A stretch of DNA of 64,000 bases, taken from assembly GCA_017470815.1 (NCBI GenBank), contig JAFUXT010000007.1, positions 1 through 64,000 on the forward strand. Reading direction: 5' to 3'. The notes beneath the pieces are model-generated. The model was given only the letters and a program-made list of their open reading frames with translations, did no database searches and had not been told where the DNA came from. Each line of letters opens with the position of its first letter. Position 1 is the first letter of the stretch. The position numbers were made by a program, and so were the translations under genes. Shown here piece by piece: positions 45,355 to 52,853 of this stretch. This stretch comes from a bacterium (lineage in GTDB: Bacteria; Cyanobacteriota; Vampirovibrionia; Gastranaerophilales; Gastranaerophilaceae).

Positions 45355-45753
45355 TCAACTCCAAACTATATCATATAAAACATTATTTAAAAAATCGAAA
45401 AATTTTTGTTTGAAAGTTCTGTTCTTTTTATATTCAGAATAAATATAATCGTCTTTTGCTTTTTTGTAATCTTTTACGGTCTTTTCAGATACCTTTAAAT
45501 AGTCACTATACTTTGCCGTTGCAGGTACAAAATTTGTCACCTGAAAATTTGAATCTGAAAATGTTGTCGCCGTAATACTAATATTGTTATTAGAGTAATT
45601 TTGCTTAAAAAATAAATCAAAATTTTCTTTTTTTATTAGTGCAATAATATTTGATTTTTCTTTTTCAATACATTGAGCAGGTTTTTTACTCAATTTATTT
45701 ACAACAAAAATTCCACCGTTAAAACTTTGCACAGAAACATTTTGAGTTTTCAT
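45355..45753 (-). CDS. Small unknown protein with N-terminal F-N-G motif
   Basis: 132 residues beginning MKTQNVSVQSFNGGIFVVNK, a layout close to its downstream neighbour (polar start, F-x-G, beta strand). The rest is charged and Lys/Asn-rich (KDYKKAKDDYIYSEYKKNR) with a hydrophobic C-terminus. AAGGA precedes ATG. It lies 10 bp after the radical SAM gene and 2 bp before the next gene, so the three form one operon. Function unknown. Confidence 0.65.
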   Translation of the reverse strand: MKTQNVSVQSFNGGIFVVNKLSKKPAQCIEKEKSNIIALIKKENFDLFFKQNYSNNNISITATTFSDSNFQVTNFVPATAKYSDYLKVSEKTVKDYKKAKDDYIYSEYKKNRTFKQKFFDFLNNVLYDIVWS

Positions 45754-45763
45754 ATTTTATTCC

Positions 45764-46402
45764 TTAATATCCGTTTTTAATCCATTCACGCACTCTGAAT
45801 TTTGCACCCAAATCTGTTGCAATCTGTTCGCATTTATTTAAGTTAAGATGTCTGCCTTTGTAGCCTTCCACAACACTTGCGACAGTTTCAAAACCATTAT
45901 CGGCACAGGATTTTATAAACTTTTTAACCTCATCATAAGCACCCTCAAAAACCGGCTGAGACAATTCGTCATATTCTGATGATGATTCACCGTTAAGACT
46001 AACGGAAATTGTATCTATAAGACCTTTTAATTCCGGCACAATATCTCTTTTATAAACGTAATTAGCGTGACCGTTTGTATTAATTCTGATTTTTGTTTGA
46101 GGATATTTTTCTTTAATATACTTTGCAACCTCTTTCAAAACATCAAGTTTTAATAACGGTTCACCATATCCGCAAAAAATGACTTCACTGTTGTCATTGT
46201 CAGGCTTTTGCCGAAGTATCTCCTCAAATTGTGCTATTACATCCTGAGCCGTACAATTTTCATCATCAAGCCAAAGTGTCTGACCTTTGACATCATCTTT
46301 ATCTTTGCGCAGACAAAAAATACAGTCATTTGTGCATTTGTTTGTAAGATTTATATAAATTTTTCCGTCTAACTCGTAAACCAATACATTTGCCATTTTC
46401 AT
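45764..46402 (-). CDS. TatD-linked type radical SAM protein
   Basis: 212 residues. The radical SAM cluster motif CTNDCIFC (Cx3Cx2C) follows YINLTNK; GYGEPLL is the GGE-like SAM motif, and KIRINTNGHANYVYKRDIV continues the barrel. The protein matches the short family annotated as TatD family-associated radical SAM, whose substrate is unknown. It has the partial barrel and no extra C-terminal cluster. No tatD gene is in the window. ATG 46402 or ATG 46396 could start it; AAAAGGGAT suits both. It leads an operon with two F-x-G proteins. Confidence 0.82.
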   Translation of the reverse strand: MKMANVLVYELDGKIYINLTNKCTNDCIFCLRKDKDDVKGQTLWLDDENCTAQDVIAQFEEILRQKPDNDNSEVIFCGYGEPLLKLDVLKEVAKYIKEKYPQTKIRINTNGHANYVYKRDIVPELKGLIDTISVSLNGESSSEYDELSQPVFEGAYDEVKKFIKSCADNGFETVASVVEGYKGRHLNLNKCEQIATDLGAKFRVREWIKNGY

Positions 46403-46685
46403 ATCCCTTTTTCAATATATTAGCATAAATAAAATTATCAAGATAAATTTGTAAAACAAAATAAGTTCTCACAAGCATTTGCCGACCTACACCCTGAAAC
46501 ATGTCATTGCGAACGAAGTACTCTGCCGAGAAAAACAATTAAGTATTGTTTTTCGAAAGGACAATCCAGCCGTTTTAATTTGGTGCAAATAATTGCACCC
46601 TACTCACTATTTAATAATATGTAAGTTGGGCTTTCAGCCCAACAAATAAAATGTTGGGGTAGAAACCCCAACTTACTTATTACTC
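46403..46685. repeat. Repeat array upstream of the hydrogenase operon
   Basis: A degenerate GCATTTGCCGACC piece, then the 39001-39080 segment again (46488-46605), interrupted at about 46520-46561 by a 42-bp hairpin insert (AAAAACAAT / ATTGTTTTT arms). After that come AGTTGGGCTTTCAGCCCAAC (46623-46642) and GTTGGGGTAGAAACCCCAAC (46653-46672). No gene is seen. Confidence 0.85.
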
Positions 46686-46743
46686 AAAAAACGAGGCTTT
46701 TGTCATTCTGAACTCGTTTCAGAATCTTAAAAGCCTCATTTTT
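46686..46743. terminator. Orphan terminator-like hairpin with a palindrome in its loop
   Basis: GAGGCTTTT (46693-46701) pairs with AAAAGCCTC (46729-46737), flanked by A and T runs. The loop holds ATTCTGAACTCGTTTCAGAA, a copy of the same palindrome as at 39104. No gene on either strand ends next to it; the 39086-39142 hairpin has the same design with a different outer stem. Confidence 0.55.
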
Positions 46744-46775
46744 ATATTTTGTTGGGTTAAAACCCCAACTTACAA

Positions 46776-46829
46776 TTTTATAAATGTACTTTACCTCTGA
46801 AAAACGTTTTCCCCTGTACATTTATAAAA
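46776..46829. repeat. Perfect 14-bp inverted repeat
   Basis: TTTTATAAATGTAC (46776-46789) and GTACATTTATAAAA (46816-46829) are exact reverse complements around a 26-base centre that itself contains GAAAAACGTTTTCC. It could form a cruciform or RNA hairpin upstream of hydC; only one copy is in the window. Confidence 0.7.
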
Positions 46830-46855
46830 ACTTTTCAGCCAAAAGGATTGCCCCG

Positions 46856-46948
46856 CCCCACCACATCATATCATATCATATCATATAGCAGATTATAACA
46901 GAGTTTGAAGCATTTTAAATTTGGCTTTACATTTCTTAATATAAATAT
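46856..46948 (+). repeat. ATATC-tandem repeat element, copy 2 (upstream of hydC)
   Basis: Same element as 39717-39809: CCCCACCACATCATATCATA, tandem ATATC units, then AGCAGATTATAACAGAGTTT and GCATTTTAAAT. It ends about 110 bases before the hydC start codon. Confidence 0.85.
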
Positions 46949-46965
46949 ATCAATCCAAAATTAAT

Positions 46966-46994
46966 TTGATTTTTTAGTATTTTTCACTTACATT
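46966..46994 (+). promoter_or_regulatory. Candidate promoter of hydCBA
   Basis: TTGATT (46966-46971), a 17-base spacer and TACATT (46989-46994) lie 65 bases before ATG 47060. The -10 matches the consensus at four of six positions. Confidence 0.4.
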
Positions 46995-47059
46995 AATATT
47001 AATTGTTGTTAAAAACAGCAGTTGTGGGTTTAATGAGACAAAAAGGAATAGGAGCGAGA

Positions 47060-47557
47060 ATGATGGAAGACAATTCTCGTAAAATCGACACAAAGAAATT
47101 GGACTCAATTATTGAAGCCTGCGGCGGAGATAAGTCCCATTTAATTGCGATTTTACAAAAGGTACAGGAAGAATACAAATATCTCCCTGAAGATGCACTA
47201 ATTTACATTGGTACAAAGATAGAAGGCTTATCACCTGCAACCGTTTACGGGGTTGCAACGTTTTATGCTCAATTTTCTTTGGATCCGAAAGGGAAATACG
47301 AAATTAAAGTATGTGACGGAACAGCATGCCATGTTCGTGGTTCAATGCCTGTTTTGAACGCAATTAAAGCACATTTAAAACTCGAAGACGGCAAAATGAC
47401 AACAAATGACGGTTTATTCTCTTTGGAAACAGTCAGTTGCTTAGGTGCTTGCGGTCTTGCACCGGTTTGCGTTATAAACGGTAAGGTTTATCCTCAGATG
47501 ACATCTGATGCCGTTAAAATAGTTTTAGACACTCTTTTAAAACAGGAAAGAGGTTAA
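47060..47557 (+). CDS. hydC: [FeFe] hydrogenase subunit, NuoE-like (2Fe-2S thioredoxin fold)
   Basis: 165 residues from ATG 47060, selected because AGGAG precedes it; ATG 47063 is equally possible and upstream frames lack a ribosome site. The NuoE-like chain has an N-terminal helical part (LIAILQKVQEEYKYLPEDAL) and the [2Fe-2S] ligands in CDGTACHVRGS and CLGACGLAPVCV. It is the small electron-transfer subunit of trimeric NAD-dependent, probably bifurcating hydrogenases (HydC/HndA). hydB starts 4 bp later and hydA follows, which fixes the assignment. Confidence 0.9.
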   Translation: MMEDNSRKIDTKKLDSIIEACGGDKSHLIAILQKVQEEYKYLPEDALIYIGTKIEGLSPATVYGVATFYAQFSLDPKGKYEIKVCDGTACHVRGSMPVLNAIKAHLKLEDGKMTTNDGLFSLETVSCLGACGLAPVCVINGKVYPQMTSDAVKIVLDTLLKQERG

Positions 47558-47561
47558 TGAT

Positions 47562-49415
47562 ATGGCAAATTTAAACATTGATATTACAAAAGAGCAGGAA
47601 AATGCTCGTAACGAAATAAAAAAACAGGGCTTCCGAGTTCTTGTTTGCGCAGGTACAGGATGTGTTGCAAACGGTTCTTTGCAAATTATTGAAAAATTTA
47701 AAGAACTTGGTGCAGATGTATCTGTTATGTCTGATTATGACAAAGTTACCATTGTACCGACAGGATGCCACGGTTTCTGCGAACAGGGTGTTTTGGTTGT
47801 ATTCCCTGATTTGGATTTAACTTATGTAAAAGTAAGACTTGATGATGTTGAAGAAATATATGAAGCACTCAAAAATAATCAGGTTGTAGAAAGACTTTTA
47901 TATACCGATCCTCACACAAACGAAAAAGTTCGCAAAAATGAGGATATTAACTTCTATGCAAAACAAACAAGAACCGCTCTTGCAAACTGCGGTGAAATGA
48001 ACGCAGAAAGCATTGACGAAGCAATCGCTTTGCGCGCATATGAAGCATTATCAAAAGTTTTAACCGAAGGTAATCCTGATGCGGTTATTGATGAAATTAT
48101 CAAATCAGGCTTGCGTGGTCGTGGCGGCGGCGGTTTCCCGACAGGTCAAAAATGGAAGTTTACTGCAGCAAACAAAGGCGGAAAATCTTATGTAGTATGT
48201 AACGGTGACGAAGGCGACCCCGGTGCGTTTATGGATCGTTCCGTTATGGAAGGCGACCCTCATAAACTACTTGAAGGTATTGCTATCGCTGCTTATGCGG
48301 TTGGCGCAGACGAAGCATATATTTATGTTCGTGCAGAATATCCGCTTGCAATTAAACGATTGAGAAAGGCTATTGCACAGGCAGAAGAAAGACATTTCTT
48401 AGGCGAAAACATTATGGGTTCAGGGTTTAACCTGACTATTCATATCAAAGAAGGTGCAGGAGCATTTGTTTGCGGTGAAGAAACAGCACTTATTGCCTCA
48501 ATAGAAGGCGAAAGAGGTATGCCAAGACCGAAACCTCCATTCCCGGCGAATAAAGGTTTATTTGGCAGACCGACATTGATTAATAATGTTGAAACACTTG
48601 CAAATGTACCTGTTATCATTTTAAAAGGTGCCGACTGGTTCAATTCAATGGGAACTGAAACCTCAAAAGGCACAAAAACATTTGCTCTGACAGGTGAGGT
48701 TAATAATACCGGCTTAATCGAAGTTCCGATGGGAACAACATTAAGAGAAATAGTATTTGATATCGGCGGCGGTATCAGAGGTGGAAAGAAGTTCAAAGCC
48801 GTACAGATAGGCGGTCCGTCAGGCGGATGTTTGACAGAAGAACATCTTGATATCCCAATGGATTACGATAACCTTATCAAAGCAGGTGCAATGGTCGGTT
48901 CAGGCGGTTTGGTTGTAATGGCTGAAGATACCTGTATCGTAGAAGTTGCAAGATTCTTTATGAACTTTACCCAAAACGAATCCTGCGGCAAGTGCGTTCC
49001 TTGCAGAGAAGGTACAAAAAATATGCTGAAAATCCTGCAAAAAATCGTTGCAGGTAAGGCTACAATGAAGGATTTGGATTTGCTGGAAGAAATTGCACAC
49101 ACAATCAAAGACGGTTCGTTGTGCGGTTTAGGTAAAACTGCTCCAAACCCTGTACTTTCAACACTAAAATATTTCAGAGATGAATATATTGCACACATCA
49201 AAGATCACAAATGTCCGGCAGGTGTTTGTACCGCAATGAAAAAGATTGTCATTCAGGAAGATCTTTGTAAGGGTTGTACAAAATGTGCAAGAAATTGTCC
49301 GGTCGAAGCAATTTCAGGTGAAATTAAACAACCGCATCACATTGACCAGTCTAAATGTATTAAATGTGAAGCGTGTCTGAAAAATTGTCCGTTCAAGGCA
49401 ATCGTTTTGGAATAA
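47562..49415 (+). CDS. hydB: [FeFe] hydrogenase flavin subunit, NuoF-like
   Basis: 617 residues. The N-terminal thioredoxin-like [2Fe-2S] domain has VCAGTGCVANGS and PTGCHGFCEQG. The NuoF core has the FMN/NADH site (GLRGRGGGGFPTGQKW, CNGDEGDPGAFMDR, GAGAFVCGEETALI) and the N3-type cluster ESCGKCVPCREG. The C-terminal 2[4Fe-4S] ferredoxin domain has CKGCTKCARNCPVEA and CIKCEACLKNCPFKA. It is the NAD(H)-binding, FMN-containing subunit that in HydABC enzymes couples NADH and reduced ferredoxin oxidation to H2 production. It is central in the operon. Confidence 0.94.
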   Translation: MANLNIDITKEQENARNEIKKQGFRVLVCAGTGCVANGSLQIIEKFKELGADVSVMSDYDKVTIVPTGCHGFCEQGVLVVFPDLDLTYVKVRLDDVEEIYEALKNNQVVERLLYTDPHTNEKVRKNEDINFYAKQTRTALANCGEMNAESIDEAIALRAYEALSKVLTEGNPDAVIDEIIKSGLRGRGGGGFPTGQKWKFTAANKGGKSYVVCNGDEGDPGAFMDRSVMEGDPHKLLEGIAIAAYAVGADEAYIYVRAEYPLAIKRLRKAIAQAEERHFLGENIMGSGFNLTIHIKEGAGAFVCGEETALIASIEGERGMPRPKPPFPANKGLFGRPTLINNVETLANVPVIILKGADWFNSMGTETSKGTKTFALTGEVNNTGLIEVPMGTTLREIVFDIGGGIRGGKKFKAVQIGGPSGGCLTEEHLDIPMDYDNLIKAGAMVGSGGLVVMAEDTCIVEVARFFMNFTQNESCGKCVPCREGTKNMLKILQKIVAGKATMKDLDLLEEIAHTIKDGSLCGLGKTAPNPVLSTLKYFRDEYIAHIKDHKCPAGVCTAMKKIVIQEDLCKGCTKCARNCPVEAISGEIKQPHHIDQSKCIKCEACLKNCPFKAIVLE

Positions 49416-49431
49416 ATAAAGGAATAAAAAA

Positions 49432-51201
49432 ATGACAGAAGAAAATAAGAAAACATTAATAATAGAAGGTAAAGAAGTTGAGTTTACGGACGAACCGAAT
49501 TTGCTTGAAGTTATCAGAAAAGCAGGAATGAATGTTCCTACATTCTGTTACAGACCTGATTTGACTTCTTTCGGTGCCTGCAGAATGTGTGTTGTGGAAG
49601 TTGAATATCCAAACGGAAGAAAAATTATCAATTCATCCTGCACAATGCCTCCGGAAGCAAATATTAAAGTATATTTAAATACTGAAAAAGTTCGCCGTAT
49701 CAGAAAAACTGTTCTTGAATTGCTTCTTGCAAATCACGACAGAAAATGCTTAACCTGTGACAAATCAGGCGACTGCGAACTTCAAAAATATGCAGAAGAA
49801 TACAATATCAGAGATATTCGTTTCCCTGACAAAGCGGAAAAAGAATATTTACCTATAGACGATTCAAGCCCGTCATTTGTTCGTGACCCGAATAAATGTA
49901 TTCTTTGCGGTGCGTGTGTTCGTGCCTGCTCTGAATTTCAGGGACATTCAGTTTTAGGCTTTGCAAACAGAGGTTCTAAAACAAAAGTTCAGCCTCTAAA
50001 CGGCAGACCAATCGGTCAGGTTGATTGTATCAACTGTGGTCAATGCGTGGCAGTTTGCCCGACAGGTGCCTTGACAATCAAAAACGAAGTCGATTTGGTT
50101 TGGGATGAAATCAACAATCCTGAAAAAACTGTTGTTGTCCAGATGGCTCCGTCTGTTCGCGTAGCGTTAGGCGAAATGTTCGGACTTGAACCGGGTGAAA
50201 ATACTATCGGAAAAATCAATGCCGCATTAAGAAGATTAGGTTTCAAATATGTATTTGACACAAACTTCTCTGCAGACTTGACTATTGTTGAAGAAGCAAC
50301 AGAATTTTTGGAAAGATTAAAATCAGGACAAAACTTGCCGATATTTACTTCTTGCTGTCCTGCTTGGGTAAAATATTTGGAAATGCTGCATCCTGATATG
50401 CTGCACCATTTATCATCCTGTAAATCACCAATGAGTATGATGTCATCAACATTGATTGATTTGATGCCTAAATATTTTAATATTGAAAGAAAAGACCTTA
50501 CAATCGTTGCTATTATGCCTTGTACCGCTAAAAAGTACGAAGCAAAACGCGAACAATTATATACAAATGGCAGACCTGATACAGATATAGTCCTTACAAC
50601 AAAAGAACTCGGTGCAATGATTAAAGGTGCAGGTATTGACTTTAAAAATATTGAACCGGAGCAACCTGATTCACCGTTTGGAGAATATTCAGGCGCAGGT
50701 ACAATCTTTGGGGCATCAGGCGGGGTAGCAGAAGCCGCAGTCAGAACCGCTTACGAATATGCAACAGGCGAAGTTTTGAATGATGTTGATATCAAAGAAA
50801 TCAGAGGAACTTCTAATCGTTCAAAAAGTGTTGAACTTGATATCAAAGGAACAAAAGTTGTTGTTCGTGTAGTTTCAACAATGGTTGAAGCAGAAAAAGC
50901 GATTAAAGAAATCAAAGACGGCACTGCTAACTTCCAGATGTTAGAAGTTATGGCTTGTCCGGGCGGTTGTATCAACGGCGGCGGTCAGCCAAACAGCCAC
51001 AATGATTCGTCAATCAAAGGTAAACGTGCCTGCGGTTTATATAAGGAAGATAAAGAACTTCCGATTAGAAAGTCGCACATGAATCCGTCAATTCAAAAAC
51101 TTTATTCTCAGGATTTTGAACATCCTGGTTCACATAAAGCACACGAATTGTTGCACACAACCTACCGTAACAAATACAACGGTTCATATAGAGATATTTA
51201 A
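49432..51201 (+). CDS. hydA: [FeFe] hydrogenase catalytic subunit
   Basis: 589 residues. The N-terminal [2Fe-2S] domain (FCYRPDLTSFGACRMCVVEV) is followed by a His-ligated [4Fe-4S] region (NHDRKCLTCDKSGDCELQKY) and two [4Fe-4S] clusters (CILCGACVRAC, CINCGQCVAVCPTG). The H-cluster has all three signatures: TSCCPAWVKYLE, MPCTAKKYEA and EVMACPGGCINGGGQP. The C-terminus, ending NKYNGSYRDI, is the small-subunit-like tail. This is the group A HydABC/HndD type. Maturases HydE, HydF and HydG are not in the window. A terminator follows 25 bases after the stop. Confidence 0.96.
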   Translation: MTEENKKTLIIEGKEVEFTDEPNLLEVIRKAGMNVPTFCYRPDLTSFGACRMCVVEVEYPNGRKIINSSCTMPPEANIKVYLNTEKVRRIRKTVLELLLANHDRKCLTCDKSGDCELQKYAEEYNIRDIRFPDKAEKEYLPIDDSSPSFVRDPNKCILCGACVRACSEFQGHSVLGFANRGSKTKVQPLNGRPIGQVDCINCGQCVAVCPTGALTIKNEVDLVWDEINNPEKTVVVQMAPSVRVALGEMFGLEPGENTIGKINAALRRLGFKYVFDTNFSADLTIVEEATEFLERLKSGQNLPIFTSCCPAWVKYLEMLHPDMLHHLSSCKSPMSMMSSTLIDLMPKYFNIERKDLTIVAIMPCTAKKYEAKREQLYTNGRPDTDIVLTTKELGAMIKGAGIDFKNIEPEQPDSPFGEYSGAGTIFGASGGVAEAAVRTAYEYATGEVLNDVDIKEIRGTSNRSKSVELDIKGTKVVVRVVSTMVEAEKAIKEIKDGTANFQMLEVMACPGGCINGGGQPNSHNDSSIKGKRACGLYKEDKELPIRKSHMNPSIQKLYSQDFEHPGSHKAHELLHTTYRNKYNGSYRDI

Positions 51202-51226
51202 TTTAATTTAACATTAAATATTAGTC

Positions 51227-51266
51227 AAAAAGCGTGAATTTAATTTTTATAAAATTCACGCTTTTT
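51227..51266 (+). terminator. Intrinsic terminator of hydCBA
   Basis: AAAAAGCGTGAATTT (51227-51241) and AAATTCACGCTTTTT (51252-51266) form a perfect 15-bp stem with a 10-base loop and T run. Confidence 0.9.
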
Positions 51267-51301
51267 GATTTTCATAGAAATATTTAAATACGTAGATATT
51301 T

Positions 51302-51637
51302 TTATTTGGATTTTTTCCCGACAGAATAATTCGCATGAATATAATCCGGAGAATTCGGATCATATATACTTGTTTCACGAATAAATTTTTCTTTTTCTTT
51401 TAAAGTTTTTTCATCTATACTTTTACTTCCGACTCTTTCAGTAAAGAAATCCTTTATACTCTTCATAATATTTTTGACTTTGCTAAACAATTTATCTGTT
51501 GTTGTCAATTGTGAATTAATGCTAATGGGCTTTTTTACTGACGAGAAACTGCTTTCTGTCTTTACGAAAAAAGTTGCTTTGCATTTATTTAACATAGCAT
51601 TTCCTTTAGGGAACGAACTCATTATTTTAGAAATCAT
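51302..51637 (-). CDS. Small hypothetical protein
   Basis: 111 residues with an AAAGG Shine-Dalgarno. It has a hydrophobic-polar start (MISKIMSSFPKGNAMLNKCK) that is not a clear signal peptide, a Ser/Lys-rich linker, a helical part (KLFSKVKNIMKSIKDFFTER) and a polar tail (ETSIYDPNSPDYIHANYSVG). No family is recognised. It is separated from the Skp-like gene by a terminator and from hydA by the hyd terminator, so it is monocistronic. Confidence 0.55.
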   Translation of the reverse strand: MISKIMSSFPKGNAMLNKCKATFFVKTESSFSSVKKPISINSQLTTTDKLFSKVKNIMKSIKDFFTERVGSKSIDEKTLKEKEKFIRETSIYDPNSPDYIHANYSVGKKSK

Positions 51638-51732
51638 TTTTCAACCTTTCAATTTTCTGCAACTCAGAAGATTATAAAATGTAAACATAAAAAATATTGC
51701 CAATACATAAAGATAACTTTACAATCAGTAAC

Positions 51733-51763
51733 AAAAGACCTTTCGCAAAACGAAAGGTCTTTT
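51733..51763 (-). terminator. Intrinsic terminator of the Skp-like gene
   Basis: AAAAGACCTTTCG (51733-51745) and CGAAAGGTCTTTT (51751-51763) form a perfect 13-bp stem with a five-base loop, 37 bases beyond the stop on the minus strand. It can act on both strands. Confidence 0.88.
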
Positions 51764-51799
51764 ATTATTAATGAGCCAAAAGCCCGCTACATACATCAA

Positions 51800-52255
51800 C
51801 TATTTGATAATTTTAGCAACTTCATCAGTTATATCTTTACCACCGTAAAGAACAATACCTTTGCTCAATACGACATTATAACCGTCTGCTTTTGCTTTTG
51901 CTGCAATTTGAGCAGAGATAGATTCATCAATTGCCTTCAATTTTGCAGCGTAATCAGTATCCATTTTTTCTTTCTTAGCCTGCAATTCTTTGTTGTACTT
52001 TTCTTCTGCAGCCTGTTTTTTCTTAGCATCAGAAATAGAAGCAACATCTTTTCTTGCTTTTTCAATAAATTTCACAATTTCCTGAGCCTTAGCCTGTTGG
52101 TCTTTTTTCAAAGCCTGAACCTGTGCTGAAGCATTTACAACAACAGGGACATCAACGACCGCAACTGAAAAATCAGCCGCTTTTACAGCAGAACCAAATG
52201 TTAATCCCCCCAATAATAATGCAGTAACTGCTAATGTTCTTAATGATTTTTTCAT
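51800..52255 (-). CDS. OmpH/Skp family periplasmic chaperone
   Basis: 151 residues with a signal peptide (ending GSAVKAAD). The mature N-terminus FSVAVVDVPVVVNASAQVQA matches the Skp start (VD...V...S), followed by a long coiled-coil region of charged helices (KDQQAKAQEIVKFIEKARKD, KYNKELQAKKEKMDTDYAAK) and the C-terminal strand GYNVVLSKGIVLYGGKDITD. Skp trimers hold unfolded outer-membrane proteins in the periplasm. Its presence, with a TpsB transporter next door, shows a true outer membrane. AAGGAGAG precedes ATG; monocistronic. Confidence 0.88.
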   Translation of the reverse strand: MKKSLRTLAVTALLLGGLTFGSAVKAADFSVAVVDVPVVVNASAQVQALKKDQQAKAQEIVKFIEKARKDVASISDAKKKQAAEEKYNKELQAKKEKMDTDYAAKLKAIDESISAQIAAKAKADGYNVVLSKGIVLYGGKDITDEVAKIIK

Positions 52256-52476
52256 AATTAACTCTCCTTATTGACTAATATATACTACCACAAATGTATA
52301 TTTTTATCCAGTCTTCATCCGTTTGATTGATATTTTTGTAACATTCTTTACATGGGTTGATAAATTTAATATAATTTCATTAGTGGCAAATAATATTTTT
52401 ACGGTTTTTTGTAAAAATGTTGTAATATAAAGTTCTTATTTATTTTATTTGTAAGACAATATACTTAAAGATATAC

Positions 52477-52490
52477 AACTGGATATATAA
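52477..52490 (+). repeat. Shared leader motif AACTGGATATATAA, copy 1
   Basis: The 14-base string is repeated exactly at 52822-52835, in each case 18-26 bases before a start codon followed by ATGAAAA. It may be a shared promoter or regulatory element, or the trace of a duplicated gene start. Confidence 0.7.
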
Positions 52491-52516
52491 TTTAATAGTA
52501 GAAAGTGAATAGGATA

Positions 52517-52813
52517 ATGAAAAAAGTTAACATTTTGAAAAGGTTACTCGGTATAGTTACACCTGTATTCGTTTGCACACTTTTAACATTGATGCCGGCA
52601 TCAGCGGATATGGTATCTAATGCAGGATTGATACCTGCCGGATTTGGTTACACTCACGGAAGAATACCCGTTGTTAAATCAACAGGCAGACCTGAAATCC
52701 ACGATGCTGCAATCATGAGATATGACAAAAACAGCCGTATTAAAGATAACGGTGATGAAGGCAACACAGGTAATCAGCAAGCCAACACTTACGAAAACAG
52801 ACAACAATTTTAA
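52517..52813 (+). CDS. Short secreted protein upstream of TpsB
   Basis: 98 residues from ATG 52517 (AGGA just upstream); a GTG at 52505 is less likely. The signal peptide ends PASA-D. The mature part is polar (NAGLIPAGFGYTHGRIPVVK, RYDKNSRIKDNGDEGNTGNQ) and ends in a Gln/Asn-rich tail. The RYDKNSR piece resembles NFDKSSR in the pre-POTRA region of the following TpsB gene, and both genes share an identical 14-base leader motif. It could be a truncated duplicate of the TpsB N-terminus. It is too short to be a TpsA exoprotein. Confidence 0.6.
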   Translation: MKKVNILKRLLGIVTPVFVCTLLTLMPASADMVSNAGLIPAGFGYTHGRIPVVKSTGRPEIHDAAIMRYDKNSRIKDNGDEGNTGNQQANTYENRQQF

Positions 52814-52821
52814 ATAAACAT

Positions 52822-52835
52822 AACTGGATATATAA
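52822..52835 (+). repeat. Shared leader motif AACTGGATATATAA, copy 2
   Basis: Second exact copy of the 14-base motif at 52477-52490, here in the 40-base gap between the short secreted protein gene and the TpsB gene. Confidence 0.7.
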
Positions 52836-52853
52836 AATAAAGGTGAAAAGATA

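Noticed and set aside
45355-46402. The radical SAM operon as a classical RiPP cluster
   Set aside because: The two small proteins are 132 and 152 residues without a leader-core layout, Gly-Gly cleavage site or cysteine-rich core, and no transporter or peptidase is adjacent.
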